A stretch of DNA of 64,000 nt from Chondrosia reniformis (Eukaryota; Porifera; Demospongiae; Chondrillida; Chondrillidae), in assembly GCA_947172415.1 (NCBI GenBank), contig OX359189.1:4850501-4914500 (forward strand), read 5' to 3'. Positions 1-10,000 of this stretch are shown here, piece after piece; within the stretch, counting starts at the first letter, position 1, and every line of letters begins with the position of its first letter. The position numbers were made by a program, and so were the translations under genes. The notes below the pieces were generated by a model that worked only from the letters and a program-made list of their open reading frames with translations, made no database searches and was not told the origin of the DNA.

Positions 1-1
1 A

Positions 2-448
2 ATTCCCTCTCACTTGGAACCCACTGGTCTCTATTGTTCAGACGGGAAACACCCAGATGGAGCCACCATTGTGCCATGGAAAGGTGGGAGGCCATTAGTC
101 TGGGACGCCACTTGCCCAGACACCCTGGCCCACTCCTATGAACAGATTTCTGCTAGGGAGGCAGGTGCAGTTGTGGCAGAGGCTGAAAGGTGAAAGAAGT
201 TGAAGTACAAGGACCTCAACTCCAGCTACTCCTTTGAATCTGTTGCAATAGAGACCCTAGGTGTAATTGGACCAGACTCACATGCCTTCCTCCGTGATCT
301 GGCAGACAGGGTTCAAAGAGCCAAAATGGAACCCCTGGCGCATCAGTACCTGCTGCAACGGCTGTCAGTTGTAATTAAGTGCAAGAATGCTGTAGCCATC
401 CGGGGCACATCAGAGGAGGATTTCGCAAGGAAATTTCCCAGTATCTGA
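2..448 (+). pseudogene. LINE reverse-transcriptase C-terminal fragment
   Basis: One frame is open from position 2 to the TGA after residue 82 of the last stretch, except for an in-frame TGA at 191-193. The upstream part reads [20 protein letters not shown], and the downstream part carries a GPDSHAFLRDL block and QRLSV. Together these are typical of the region after the RT domain in many invertebrate LINE polyproteins. The polymerase motifs themselves would lie left of the window. It is a decayed 3' end of a retrotransposon; the clade cannot be assigned from this piece. The shorter reading from the TTG at 200 is not a real start. Confidence 0.75.
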
Positions 449-1479
449 CTCTGTGCAGGGAGACATATAGTTTGCTTTTTATATTTTATTTATGTATCTA
501 TTCTATTTTTTATTATATCACCCACTGCATGGTAGTAAAGGTAAATTTTATGTTGATAGTGTATTAAATTTTCAATGTTTAATTTTCCATCTCAATTATT
601 TTTATTGTATATATAATTAATTATCTATTGCAGATACATATATCACCCATAGAGACATATACATATATACGTATGAAAATAAAGAGATGTACTGATGAAG
701 GTCTTTTTGGTGAGTGTACTTGCTTCAACTGTAAACAAAACAGCGGCTATGTGCGAATAAGCCTATCCGGGCACTGCCATGCATGTGCAATGTGCACAGA
801 TTACAGGTCCATACTGTTTGACAGCCACCCAAGCCTTTGAGAGTGTCTGACAGGAGAGGTGACAAGGTAAGAGTGCTTGCAGGATGGTATCTCAGCAACA
901 TGAATACTATCCACCCAGACACTCACAAAGAAGTTTTAAGCGACAAGACTTTTGTACGTTTTCAAGCCTTGTCTGGTGTAGACACTTGTCAAGTCAATGA
1001 GATAGTTGTAGATATCAGGATATCCAACATCTGGCCACCGAATCCAATAAAGTGAACTTCCCAGTTGCTACTTAAAGAACGGATCTGTAATCCCTCCAAG
1101 CAATAGCAACTTTTCTTTATATCTAGTCTTCACTTTCTCCTCCAATTCACAGTAATACGACAAAAAAATCGTGCTTTGGCCATATAACATAAGTAAACAC
1201 TTCACCGTATGTTCTTGCCACTCAAGCTGGCACCCTAGCAACAGTATCCATGGTGAATATCATTAAACTCATGCAGCAGGTGTTACTCTTCTTTGCTCTG
1301 CCTCCGCCATCATTCACTGGCCAGACATATGCGCGATTTCCACCTTCTTTTAACTATGTCCCTCCTGTGCCAGCTGCAGATTAAGATCCTCAAGCAGAAT
1401 CTGAGCTCAATCATGAGGAGGACGTATAGCTATATAGTCTAATCATTAAGTTGTAATGTAATGGTTGCACACTATCAGC
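449..1479. other. No gene recognised; one exon-like block
   Basis: AT-rich sequence. A stretch around 700-866 has higher GC, several Cys codons and ends at a good donor (AAG/GTAAGA near 866), so it could be an orphan exon, but no family is recognised and neighbouring frames are short. The rest shows nothing. Confidence 0.3.
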
Positions 1480-2760
1480 CATAGGAGATACGCAACTACA
1501 TATATTCTTACGTATATACTGCTTATTATGCATCCAGCTGTGCAAAGTAGTCACAGGAGGCATTTCGTAACTGTTGGACCGACTTTGGGCCATACTTTGC
1601 TCTTGCATGACTGTCCACTCATCATCAAAGCCATCTTGATGGATTTCACATAAAATATGTAAAATGCAACATTTAGAAAAGTAACATCAATATCACATAT
1701 CAAATCACTTCATCAGTGACCGCCATCTACCCTTCAATCTTCCAAAAGTGTTTTCTACTACCATTCTTGTCCTACTCAAACGGTGGCTAGAATGGTGCTA
1801 ACTAGGAGACAGATGTCCAGTGTCGGAGTAAGGCCTCATGAGCCACAGCAAAAGGGGTGTGCAGGATCTCCTAATATAATCAGTATAATCAATATAACCA
1901 ATCCTACTTTGCCACTTTAGCAGTAATTCATTCCTGCAACCCCTCTGATAGAGCAAGGAGCTAGAAAAAATTCTTGCATCGTGAGCACTACCAGGCCATC
2001 CAATGTACATATATGTATGTCCATAAACCTCTAAGTGTGGTCCACCAGTGTCTGCATGACAATGGAAATATGGTCTCCTTTGTGATCAAAATAATCTATG
2101 GCGGTTTCTGAAGGGGCTAAAATGGGAATATGGGTACTGTCAATTGCCCCCACACATTGTTGAAATCCCCATTTGAGAAGAAACCATCCCGTACAGCAAT
2201 GGAAATATGGTCTCCTTTGTGATTAAAACAATCTATGGCGGTTTCTGAAGGGGCTAAAATGGGAATATGGGTACTGTCAATTGCCCCCACACATTGTTGA
2301 GATCCCTATTTGAGAAGAAACCATCCCGTACAGCTTTTAATATATCACCAGTTGTATACAAATGAGCATAAGTTGTACAACAATACAGTGACACACCTGG
2401 TACACAGCAACGCAGACAGTAGATAGTCTAACACCAAACAGTTGTTCTATTCTCAACATTAGTTCCTATCTTCCACAGAGTCATTGCAACTTTCTCTTCT
2501 GCTGTTAAGATTGCTTTGAATTATTAGCTGTGGAGTGAGCTGCTGACACAAGTAAGTGAAAGTCGATCTATTCACTATAAAATTCCTTTTCCATTCAGAA
2601 TCTTCCCAGCCTGACATAATATTATCCAAAAGACTGTGGTCCTACCAGGTCTAGTTCCAATTCTTCGATAACTAATGAAACCGCAAAAGTAGTACTGACT
2701 GAGGACACTTAGAAATGCTGCAGCTGATGGTTGTTGAGAACACTGAAAATAAACCATACA
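1480..2760 (-). pseudogene. PIF/Harbinger transposase (DDE_Tnp_4 type), decayed
   Basis: Read on the minus strand the pieces fall in the order of a HARBI1-like transposase. An N-terminal block resembles the EWxxNFxVNRSTF region (about 2600). GAIDSTHIPI holds the first catalytic Asp (2060-2160 and again 2197-2300). GWPGSAHDARIF holds the second Asp (about 1990). RMVVENTFGRLKGRW holds the catalytic Glu (about 1730). The pieces lie in different frames, so the gene is broken by several indels, and a 137-bp tandem duplication falls on the first catalytic block. A C-terminal tail may continue to 1480. The accessory Myb-like gene of this superfamily and the terminal repeats were not found. The assignment to Harbinger is firm from the motif order; the ends are approximate. 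Confidence 0.85.
2060..2333. repeat. Tandem duplication, 2 x 137 bp
   Basis: Positions 2060-2196 and 2197-2333 are near-identical copies, each starting CAATGGAAATATGG and ending CCATCCCGTACAG. The unit is 137 bp, not a multiple of three, so it duplicates the first catalytic block of the Harbinger transposase and shifts the frame. Confidence 0.95.
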
Positions 2761-2763
2761 CAT

Positions 2764-3285
2764 CTTGGAAGGTAATCTTTGATGACGAATGAACCTTTTC
2801 TTCGATCCCTTTGTCGTCTTCTAAGACAGATAAACGTTAAAAGGAGTACACCTTTTCCCACCATCTTTATGTTACAAAATGGATCAGTAACTTATCATCG
2901 TCTGAAAGCGACATCGGGTTGAAACCGATCTTGCCACACCCGACTTCAACACAGGTTCGAATACACTTTGTCGCTGTCTTAAAAGGATATAAGTAATTTT
3001 GACTTGTATACCATACCAAATATGGAACATAAAGGCTCTAAAGCTCTTTAAAGTAATTGATACACAAAAGAAGATTGGCCTAATATCAGTGTACCAGTGT
3101 CACAGTTTACAGTATCCGCCATATAAACTATCAGCCTGGATTAAAATATACTATCCATGGATAGGAGAATCTGCTGGGATAAAATATCCTGACCTACATA
3201 TATGGTGAATAGGTTTTGCAAGAAATTGACTTCCTTCGACTTTGAGGAAGACTATATACGTATAAGTCATATTAGGTTAAATATG
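2764..3285. other. No gene recognised
   Basis: Low-complexity AT-rich sequence with only short uninformative reading frames. Nothing supported. Confidence 0.4.
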
Positions 3286-3500
3286 TACAGTGAAACCTCT
3301 CCAAACTGAACACCCTTGGGACCAACAACAAGGTTCGGTTTGAATGGATATTTAGATTAGTGAGGTTTTGTATACTATGATGACATTTCTTCTTATCGCG
3401 GTTTCTTTCATAGTCATCTTTATATGTAGCTTTGTTTGCACTTTAAAATATCCGAGATAGTTGACTTTCTGATGCTAAATTCGTCACTTAAAGCCCTCAA
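3286..3500 (-). mobile_element. pogo/Tigger-like remnant (one terminus plus HTH fragment)
   Basis: TA followed by CAGTGAAACCTC at 3286 matches the usual outer end of pogo-type elements. Just inside it, on the minus strand (about 3490-3410), is a helix-turn-helix-like fragment reading LSDEFSIRKSTISDILKCK, as in the CENP-B-type N terminus of Tigger transposases. No DDE part and no second terminus were found, so this is a short remnant. Confidence 0.45.
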
Positions 3501-4142
3501 ACAAAGGCAGAAAACGGCTCTTATACTACATAGTGGGAAATTTGGCGAGAAGAATATTTGGCAGATGGCTTAATATACTTTAGCGATTTTTCTGATAAGA
3601 TAGCTGTACTTCTATGTTTAGAATTGTTTGGCTGTTGAAATATTGGAGGATTGCTCTCAAAACCGTCAATCCACCAAAAAATTCCCCGCCTAAATATCTG
3701 GCCATACAGTATAAAAGACAAATGACATAAGTCTCATTGATTGATTCCAGCCAAAATAAAATGTAATCTTAATTGCAAGATGTAACTAGGATATAACCCA
3801 AAAAAGAATAAACCGCTGTAGGATAAAAGTTCTCAGTACATATTATCTAACATTTCAACCCCGGGGGGATAAAATATACTGTAACACCGGTTACACTGTT
3901 CGGAAAAGTGGGTTGTTATAAGATCTAGTTATTAATTAGACGATTTCCTTTAATGAATCATATGTCTTTGTCAACATGAAAGTTTTAAGTAGACTTAGTG
4001 TACCACTTGAGTAACTTACAGGAAGAGCAAGGAAAGTATTAAAACAATCTACAAATAGGCAATCGTCCAAATATGTATTCTGCGAAGGAGAAATGAGCGC
4101 AATTAAAGATAATCCATTAAAGAGATAAAACAGGTAACTTAC

Positions 4143-4208
4143 CAATGTTTCTTCATTCAAAGGATTCAACCATCCATTCCTGCCTTGCTCAGTAAAGTTG
4201 GAGTCCAT
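4143..4208 (-). CDS. Candidate first exon of an unknown minus-strand gene
   Basis: An ATG at 4208 opens 22 codons (MDSNFTEQGRNGWLN and onward) that end at a good donor, CATTG/GTAAGT, at 4143. Upstream on the minus strand (4209-4480) the sequence is unusually GC-rich for this window, with a GGGGCGGG box, as expected of a promoter. A possible next exon lies near 4013-3936, but the join gives only a short frame. No family is recognised. This is one of the few spots that could be the start of a host gene rather than a transposon. Confidence is low because only one splice site supports it. Confidence 0.3.
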
Positions 4209-4524
4209 TTTCCGTTGTCAAGGTAACAAAGAAATAAGTAGGGAGATGACAATCATCGTGGGGGCGGGCCTGGGCGAGTTAGAGGCGACGGAGCTGTCTG
4301 TGATCATAGGTAAACGCGCTACATAAGCAACAAAGGTGTGAGGTAGCAGATTCACGGCTCTTTTCTGCCAAATTCTTGAGACACTTGCACGTGACGTCAC
4401 AAAGAGATGGTGAAATAGAACATTTGGCAAGAAAGTATGTTACGGTAGAGGTAAACTGAATGTTTCTTGTCATATTGCAAGCGACTATGTATGGAACTAT
4501 GGAGCGCCAAACGTGACAAAAGTA

Positions 4525-4804
4525 GGGGTTGCTGACTTTTACGCACCGCGGTGCAGATAGGTAAACTAACTAATACGCAAACTTACCTACACGCACCGCG
4601 GTGACTTATTCTAACGCACCGACTCGAAACGCCTATAATCTTGACGATTTTTCTAACTCTGACGCACCAAATTCCTTACTCTGACGCACTGAGAGCACTA
4701 TATCACCAGATGAAGTACAATTCCTTTTGCCGTGTGACTATTCAATTTATATTAGTAGCTACGCACACCCGTTCGTACATATTATAGCCTTTGTTGATCG
4801 CACA
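4525..4804 (+). repeat. Merlin left TIR (~280 bp)
   Basis: Pairs with 6811-7089 in inverted orientation. It contains several CGCACCGCGGTG-type blocks spaced through the repeat, possible transposase binding sites. Confidence 0.9.
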
Positions 4805-4816
4805 TTCTGTCCAAGT

Positions 4817-4947
4817 GTAGATCTTTAACCTGTGCTAAAGACCAACTTCATATTCAGAGCACCTCAAAAAGTATAAAGTTTAACTGTTATCTTTATATTA
4901 AAATCACCTGATTATATGTTGGTCTTTAGCACGAGTTGAAGATCTAC
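4817..4947. repeat. Inverted repeat inside Merlin, ~30-bp arms
   Basis: GTAGATCTTTAACCTGTGC (4817) and the reverse complement of 4918-4947 match over about 30 bp with four mismatches, separated by about 70 bp. It could fold as a hairpin in the untranslated part of the element. Confidence 0.7.
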
Positions 4948-5113
4948 TTTAGGACAGTACACCATCTCTGTGTGTACATGACCTAAGCATGTGTATGTAT
5001 GTAGAGTGAAACTATATACTGTACTAGTCATGTGATGTTAAGTAAACTGTTTCAAATTTATGATATAGTGTTTAGGATGATAAAGTGTTCCCTTCTATAT
5101 AACTGCACATTGT

Positions 5114-5179
5114 AGTGGTTCATCTTGGGTCTTCTGAGTGTCTAGATAGAGATGATCAAAAGACCAAAGATGAACCACT
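5114..5179. repeat. Inverted repeat inside Merlin, ~24-bp arms
   Basis: AGTGGTTCATCTT at 5114 pairs with AGATGAACCACT ending at 5179. The arms agree over about 24 bp with two or three mismatches and a loop near 18 nt. It lies 3' of the transposase stop. Confidence 0.75.
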
Positions 5180-5415
5180 CAAATAACGATAGTCACAGTA
5201 CATACATAATCACTTAAATAGGAGCATCCTCAGCAAATAACGGGAAGAATTTGAAGGTATTTTCATGTTTCTGTACTGTCTTGTATAATAGCTAGTCCTG
5301 ATATCAAAGGTGTAAGAACCAATTAATAACATAACAATTTTACAGGTTAGAATAAAAGTGTAAATAAAAAATCAATCAATCAATCATTTCAAAGTCAACA
5401 TTCTTTTTAAAAGCT

Positions 5416-6339
5416 TTAAGGAAGAGGATACTTCTCAGTAATGTGGAGACAGATGTTGTTGAAAGTATCTGACCCAGTTTTCCCAAAACGTTCCTTCCAC
5501 ATGAACTCATCGATATAGGACGGCAATAGCTTGTCACTGGTTCCATGCATTCTCCTTAGCTTTCGCTTGGCCCTGCTCCAGTATGATTCTACATGTTGAG
5601 TATGTGTTCCAGTGACTGGGTCCACAAAGTTTAAAGAATGATTAACAGTGGAGTGGCTAAATCCATGACGGGACAATGATGAATAAGCTCTCCATTCATA
5701 TGAGTGAATTGTGGTGCCTGGAAGAACATGATCCATGATAATTGGCAGCAGCGTAGCAGTCTCCCTTCTGTCTACCAACTCCATATATCCCAGAGCTGGT
5801 TGATAGGATAGGTCAACTATTCCAAAAACCCATTTATCTGTTTGTGGTCCACTGCCTCGGTGATACTTTGGCTTATGTTTAAAAAGGGATTCATCAATCT
5901 CGACCGTTTTTCCTGGACCTCCAAGTTTGATGGTGGACTGGCACAGTTTCCATGAGCATATTTCACGGAGAAAGTGATAAATGTCAACAGCAACACGCTC
6001 CGAGACCTCGATGTTCTCTTTTACATTTTTGATAGGATCATCAAATGCCCATGCTTGCAATACCTGTAGCCAGATCTTCAGGGATAATTTGGATTTTCCA
6101 CAAAAAGAGTTGTACCGGATGCAGAGCATTTTTCTACAGTCCGAATTGGAACATCGCCAAGTGTAGCCATCACTCACATTGCCTCTTTTCTTAAACTCCA
6201 TTGATGTTCCACAGGTTGGGCAAATAGCGCTGCTAGCAAGCAAACCCTTCTGCTTAAGTAGGCTAATTTGGTCTTCTACTGATCCATATACTGCCGAGCC
6301 AACGATAGAACCGATTGAAGCTGCCATAGTCTCGATCAC
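5416..6339 (-). CDS. Merlin (ISXO2-like) transposase, full length, catalytic Asp replaced
   Basis: A single 307-codon ORF starting at the ATG at 6337-6339. Residues 40-68 form a zinc ribbon (CPTC, then CSNSDC). Residues 140-260 are the ISXO2-type DDE domain: Asp149 in VEIDESLF, then the Gly-rich stretch and KWVFGIVD, then IHSYEWRAYSSL, then the HTQHVESYW block with Glu251. In the family the middle block reads S-D-x-W-R/K-A-Y, with Asp as the second metal ligand. Here residue 214 is Tyr (codon TAT at 5700-5698), one G-to-T change from Asp. The frame is otherwise intact and of normal length, so the protein could still be made but should be unable to catalyse transposition. It is the only gene in the element and is read toward the left TIR. 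Confidence 0.92.
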   Translation of the reverse strand: MIETMAASIGSIVGSAVYGSVEDQISLLKQKGLLASSAICPTCGTSMEFKKRGNVSDGYTWRCSNSDCRKMLCIRYNSFCGKSKLSLKIWLQVLQAWAFDDPIKNVKENIEVSERVAVDIYHFLREICSWKLCQSTIKLGGPGKTVEIDESLFKHKPKYHRGSGPQTDKWVFGIVDLSYQPALGYMELVDRRETATLLPIIMDHVLPGTTIHSYEWRAYSSLSRHGFSHSTVNHSLNFVDPVTGTHTQHVESYWSRAKRKLRRMHGTSDKLLPSYIDEFMWKERFGKTGSDTFNNICLHITEKYPLP

Positions 6340-6810
6340 AGGTTAGTAAACACAGTAAAAACGATACCACGATCACGGATTAGTAAACACAGCAAAAACG
6401 ATGCTAAGGTATAATTTTCACTACTATTTATAGTGAAATAACAGCGCTAAAAGTAAGAACCGATGTTTGATTGGCTGCAGCTTAGCCCCAAAGGTGGGAA
6501 GTCTATCTATTGGCTGACTAGATCAGCGTCAAAGGAGGGAAATGGATCTATTGGCTGACTAGGAGTGTCAAGCCTAATTGAACCTCCTCCCTAAGCAATG
6601 GAAGTTAGCCTGGCTTTTTGACATAGATTGCGCTATTTCGCAGACAAATAATGCAAAACTACGTATCTATCGCAATCGCTTTAAAAATTGGTTCACACAT
6701 CAAGACAAACTATAGTACATCCTATACAATAGATAGTACAGAAATGTGAAAATACCTTGATTTCATTCCGTTGTTGATAACAAGTAGGTAATTCCCCCGG
6801 CCCCCCCAAC
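6340..6810. promoter_or_regulatory. Merlin 5' leader and presumed promoter
   Basis: Non-coding part of the element upstream of the transposase start. It includes a short direct repeat (ACGATACCACGATCACGGATTAGTAAACACAGCAAAAACGAT-type units near 6330-6400, and GTCTATCTATTGGCTGACTAG repeated near 6500-6570). No defined promoter motif can be called. Confidence 0.35.
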
Positions 6811-7089
6811 TGTGCGATCAACAAACGCTATAATATGTACGAACGGGTGTGCGTAGCTACTAATATAAATTGAATAGTCACACGGCAAAAGGAATTGTAC
6901 TTCATCTGGTGATATAGTGCTCTCAGTGCGTCAGAGTAAGGAATTTGGTGTGTCAGAGTTAGGAAATCGTCAAGATTATAGGCGTTTCGAGTCGGTGCAT
7001 TAGAATAAGTCACCGCGGTGTGTGTAGGTAAGTTTGCGTATTAGTTAGTTTACCTATCTGCACCGCGGTGCGTAAAAGTCAGCAACCCC
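6811..7089 (-). repeat. Merlin right TIR (~279 bp)
   Basis: Inverted partner of 4525-4804. It reads inwards from the GGGGTTGCTGAC end on the minus strand and ends at the conserved TTGTTGATCGCACA block. Confidence 0.9.
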
Positions 7090-7097
7090 AATCAGTA

Positions 7098-10000
7098 GTT
7101 TGTCGATTCCCGTATTCGAATTGTCGATTGCCGTATTCGAATTGTCGATTGTCGATTTCGAATTTTCGATTGTCGATACCGAAATGTTGATTGTCGATTT
7201 CGAATTGTCGATTGCTGTATTCGAATTGTCGATTGCCGATTTCGAATTTTCGATTGTCGTATTCGAATTGTTGATTTCGAATTTTCGATTGTCGTATTCG
7301 AATTGTCGATTGTCGATTTCGAATTGTCGATTGCCGTATTCGAATTGTCGATTGTCGATTTCAAATTTTCGATTGTCGTATTCGAATTGTCGATTTCGAA
7401 TTGTCGATTCCCGTATTCGAATTGTCGATTGCCGATTTCGAATTTTCGATTGTCGATACCGAAATGTCGATTGTCGATTTTGAATTGTCGATTGCCGTAT
7501 TCGAATTGTCAATTGTCGATTTCGAATTTTCGATTGTCGTATTTGAATTGTCGATTTCCAATTTTCGATTGTCGTATTCGAATTGTCGATTTCGAATTTT
7601 CGATTGTCGTATTCGAATTGTCGATTGTCGATTTCGAATTTTGGATTGTCGATACCGAAATGTCGATTGTCGATTTCGAATTGTCGATTGCCGTATTCGA
7701 ATTGTCGATTGTCGATTTCGAATTGTCGATTGCCATATTCGAATTGTCGATTGTCAATACCGAAATGTCGATTGTCGATTTCGAATTGTCGATTGCTGTA
7801 TTCGAATTGTCGATTGTCGATTTCGAATTTTCGATTGTCGTATTCGAATTGTCGATTTCGAATTTTCGATTGTCGTATTCGAATTGTCGATTTCGAATTT
7901 TCGATTGTCGATACCGAAATGTCGATTGTCGATACCGAAATGTCGATTGTCGATTTTGAATTTTCGATTGTCGATACCGAAATGTCGATTGTCGATTTCG
8001 AATTGTCGATTGCCGTATTCGAATTGTCGATAGCCGTATTCGAATTGTCGATAGCCGTATTCGAATTTTCGATTGTCGTATTCGAATTGTCGATTGCTGT
8101 ATTCGAATTGTCGATTGTCGATTTCGAATTTTCGATTGTCGTATTCGAATTTTCGATTGTCGTATTCGAATTGTCGATTTCGAATTTTCGATTGTCGATA
8201 CCGAAATGTCGATTGTCGATACCGAAATGTCGATTGTCGATTTCGAATTGTCGATTGTCGATTTTGAATTTTCGATTGTCGATACCGAAATGTCGATTGT
8301 CGATTTCGAATTGTCGATTGCCGTATTCGAATTGTCGATTGCCGTATTCGAATTTTCGATTGTCGTATTCGAATTGTCGATTGTCGATTTCGAATTCCTG
8401 TATTCGAATTGTCGATTGCCGTATTCGAATTGTCGATTGCCGATTTCGAATTTTCAATTGTCGATACCGAAATGTCGATTGTCGATTTCGAATTGTCGAT
8501 TGCCGTATTCGAATTTTCGATTGTCATATTCAAATTGTTGATTTCGAATTGTCGATTGCCGATTTCGAATTTTCGATTGTCGATACCGAAATGTCGATTG
8601 TCGATTTCGAATTGTCGATTGCCGTATTCGAATTGTCAATTGTCGATTTCGAATTTTCGATTGTCGTATTTGAATTGTCGATTTCGAATTTTCGATTGTC
8701 GTATTCGAAGTGTCGATTTCGAATTTTCGATTGTCGTATTCGAATTGTCGATTGTCGATTTCCAATTTTGGATTGTCAATACCGAATTTTCGATTGTCGA
8801 TTTCGAATTGTCGATTGCCGTATTCGAATTGTCGATTGCCATATTCGAATTGTCGATTGTCAATACCGAAATGTCGATTGTCGATTGCTGTATTCGAATT
8901 GTCGATTGTCGATTTCGAATTTTTGATTGCCGTATTCGAATTTTCGATTGTCGTATTCGAATTGTCGATTGTCGATTTCGAATTGTCGATTGTCGATACC
9001 GAAATGTCGATTGTCGATTGTCGTATTCGAATTGTCGATTTCGAATTTTCGATTGTCGATTGTCGATTTCGAATTGTCGATTGTCGATTGTGAATTTTCG
9101 ATGGTCGATACCGAAATGTCGATTGTCGATTTCGAATTGTCGATTGTCGATTTTGAATTTTCGATTGTCGATACCGAAATGTCGATTGTCGATTTCGAAT
9201 TGTCGATTGCCGTATTCGAATTTTCGATTGTCGTATTCGATTTGTCGATTGTCGATTTCGAATTCCTGTATTCAAATTGTCGATTGCCGTATTCGAATTG
9301 TCGATTGCCGATTTCGAATTTTCGATTGTCGATACCGAAATGTCGATTGTCGATTTCGAATTGTCGATTGCCGTATTCGAATTGTCAATTGTCAATTTCG
9401 AATTTTCGATTGTCGTATTTGAATTGTCGATTTCGAATTTTCGATTGTCGTATTCGATTTGTCGATTGTCGATTTCGAATTCCTGTATTCAAATTGTCGA
9501 TTGCCGTATTCGAATTGTCGATTGCAGATTTCGAATTTTCGATTGTCGATACCGAAATGTCGATTGTCGATTTCGAATTGTCGATTGCCGTATTCGAATT
9601 GTCAATTGTCAATTTCGAATTTTCGATTGTCGTATTTGAATTGTCGATTTCGAATTTTCGATTGTCGTATTCGAAGTGTCGATTTCGAATTTTGGATTGT
9701 CGATTTCGAATTTTGGATTGTCGATACCAAAATGTCGATTGTCGATTTCGAATTGTCGATTGCCGTATTCGAATTGTCGATTGTCGATTTCGAATTTTCG
9801 ATTGTCGTATTCGAATTGTCGATTTCGAATTTTCGATTGTCGATACTGAAATGTCGATTGTCGATTTCGAATTGTCGATTGCCGTATTCGAATTGTCGAT
9901 TGCCGTATTCGAATTTTCGATTGTCGTATTCGAATTGTCGATTGTCGATTTCGAATTCCTGTATTCGAATTGTCGATTGCCGTATTCGAATTGTCGATTG

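Larger units (their letters stand above)
4525..7089 (-). mobile_element. Merlin-type DNA transposon, complete with long TIRs
   Basis: A 2,565-bp unit bounded by GGGGTTGCTGACTTTTACGC at 4525 and its reverse complement ending at 7089. The two ends are inverted repeats of about 280 bp (4525-4804 and 6811-7089) with only scattered differences. The single gene inside encodes an ISXO2/IS1016-type transposase, which defines the Merlin superfamily. Merlin insertions normally duplicate 8-9 bp. The flanks here (CAAAAGTA and AATCAGTA) agree at only 5 of 8 positions, so the duplication has decayed or one flank has been replaced. The right flank is the satellite array. Confidence 0.9.

Noticed and set aside
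685..720. CTGATGA at 686, possible hammerhead
   Set aside because: No GAAA after a pairable stem II and no stem I partner.
2940..2975. tRNA-like GGTTCGAATAC stretch
   Set aside because: No acceptor, D or anticodon stems could be paired around it.
3288..3900. Complete pogo element starting at 3288
   Set aside because: No matching second terminus or DDE domain was found; only a remnant is supported.
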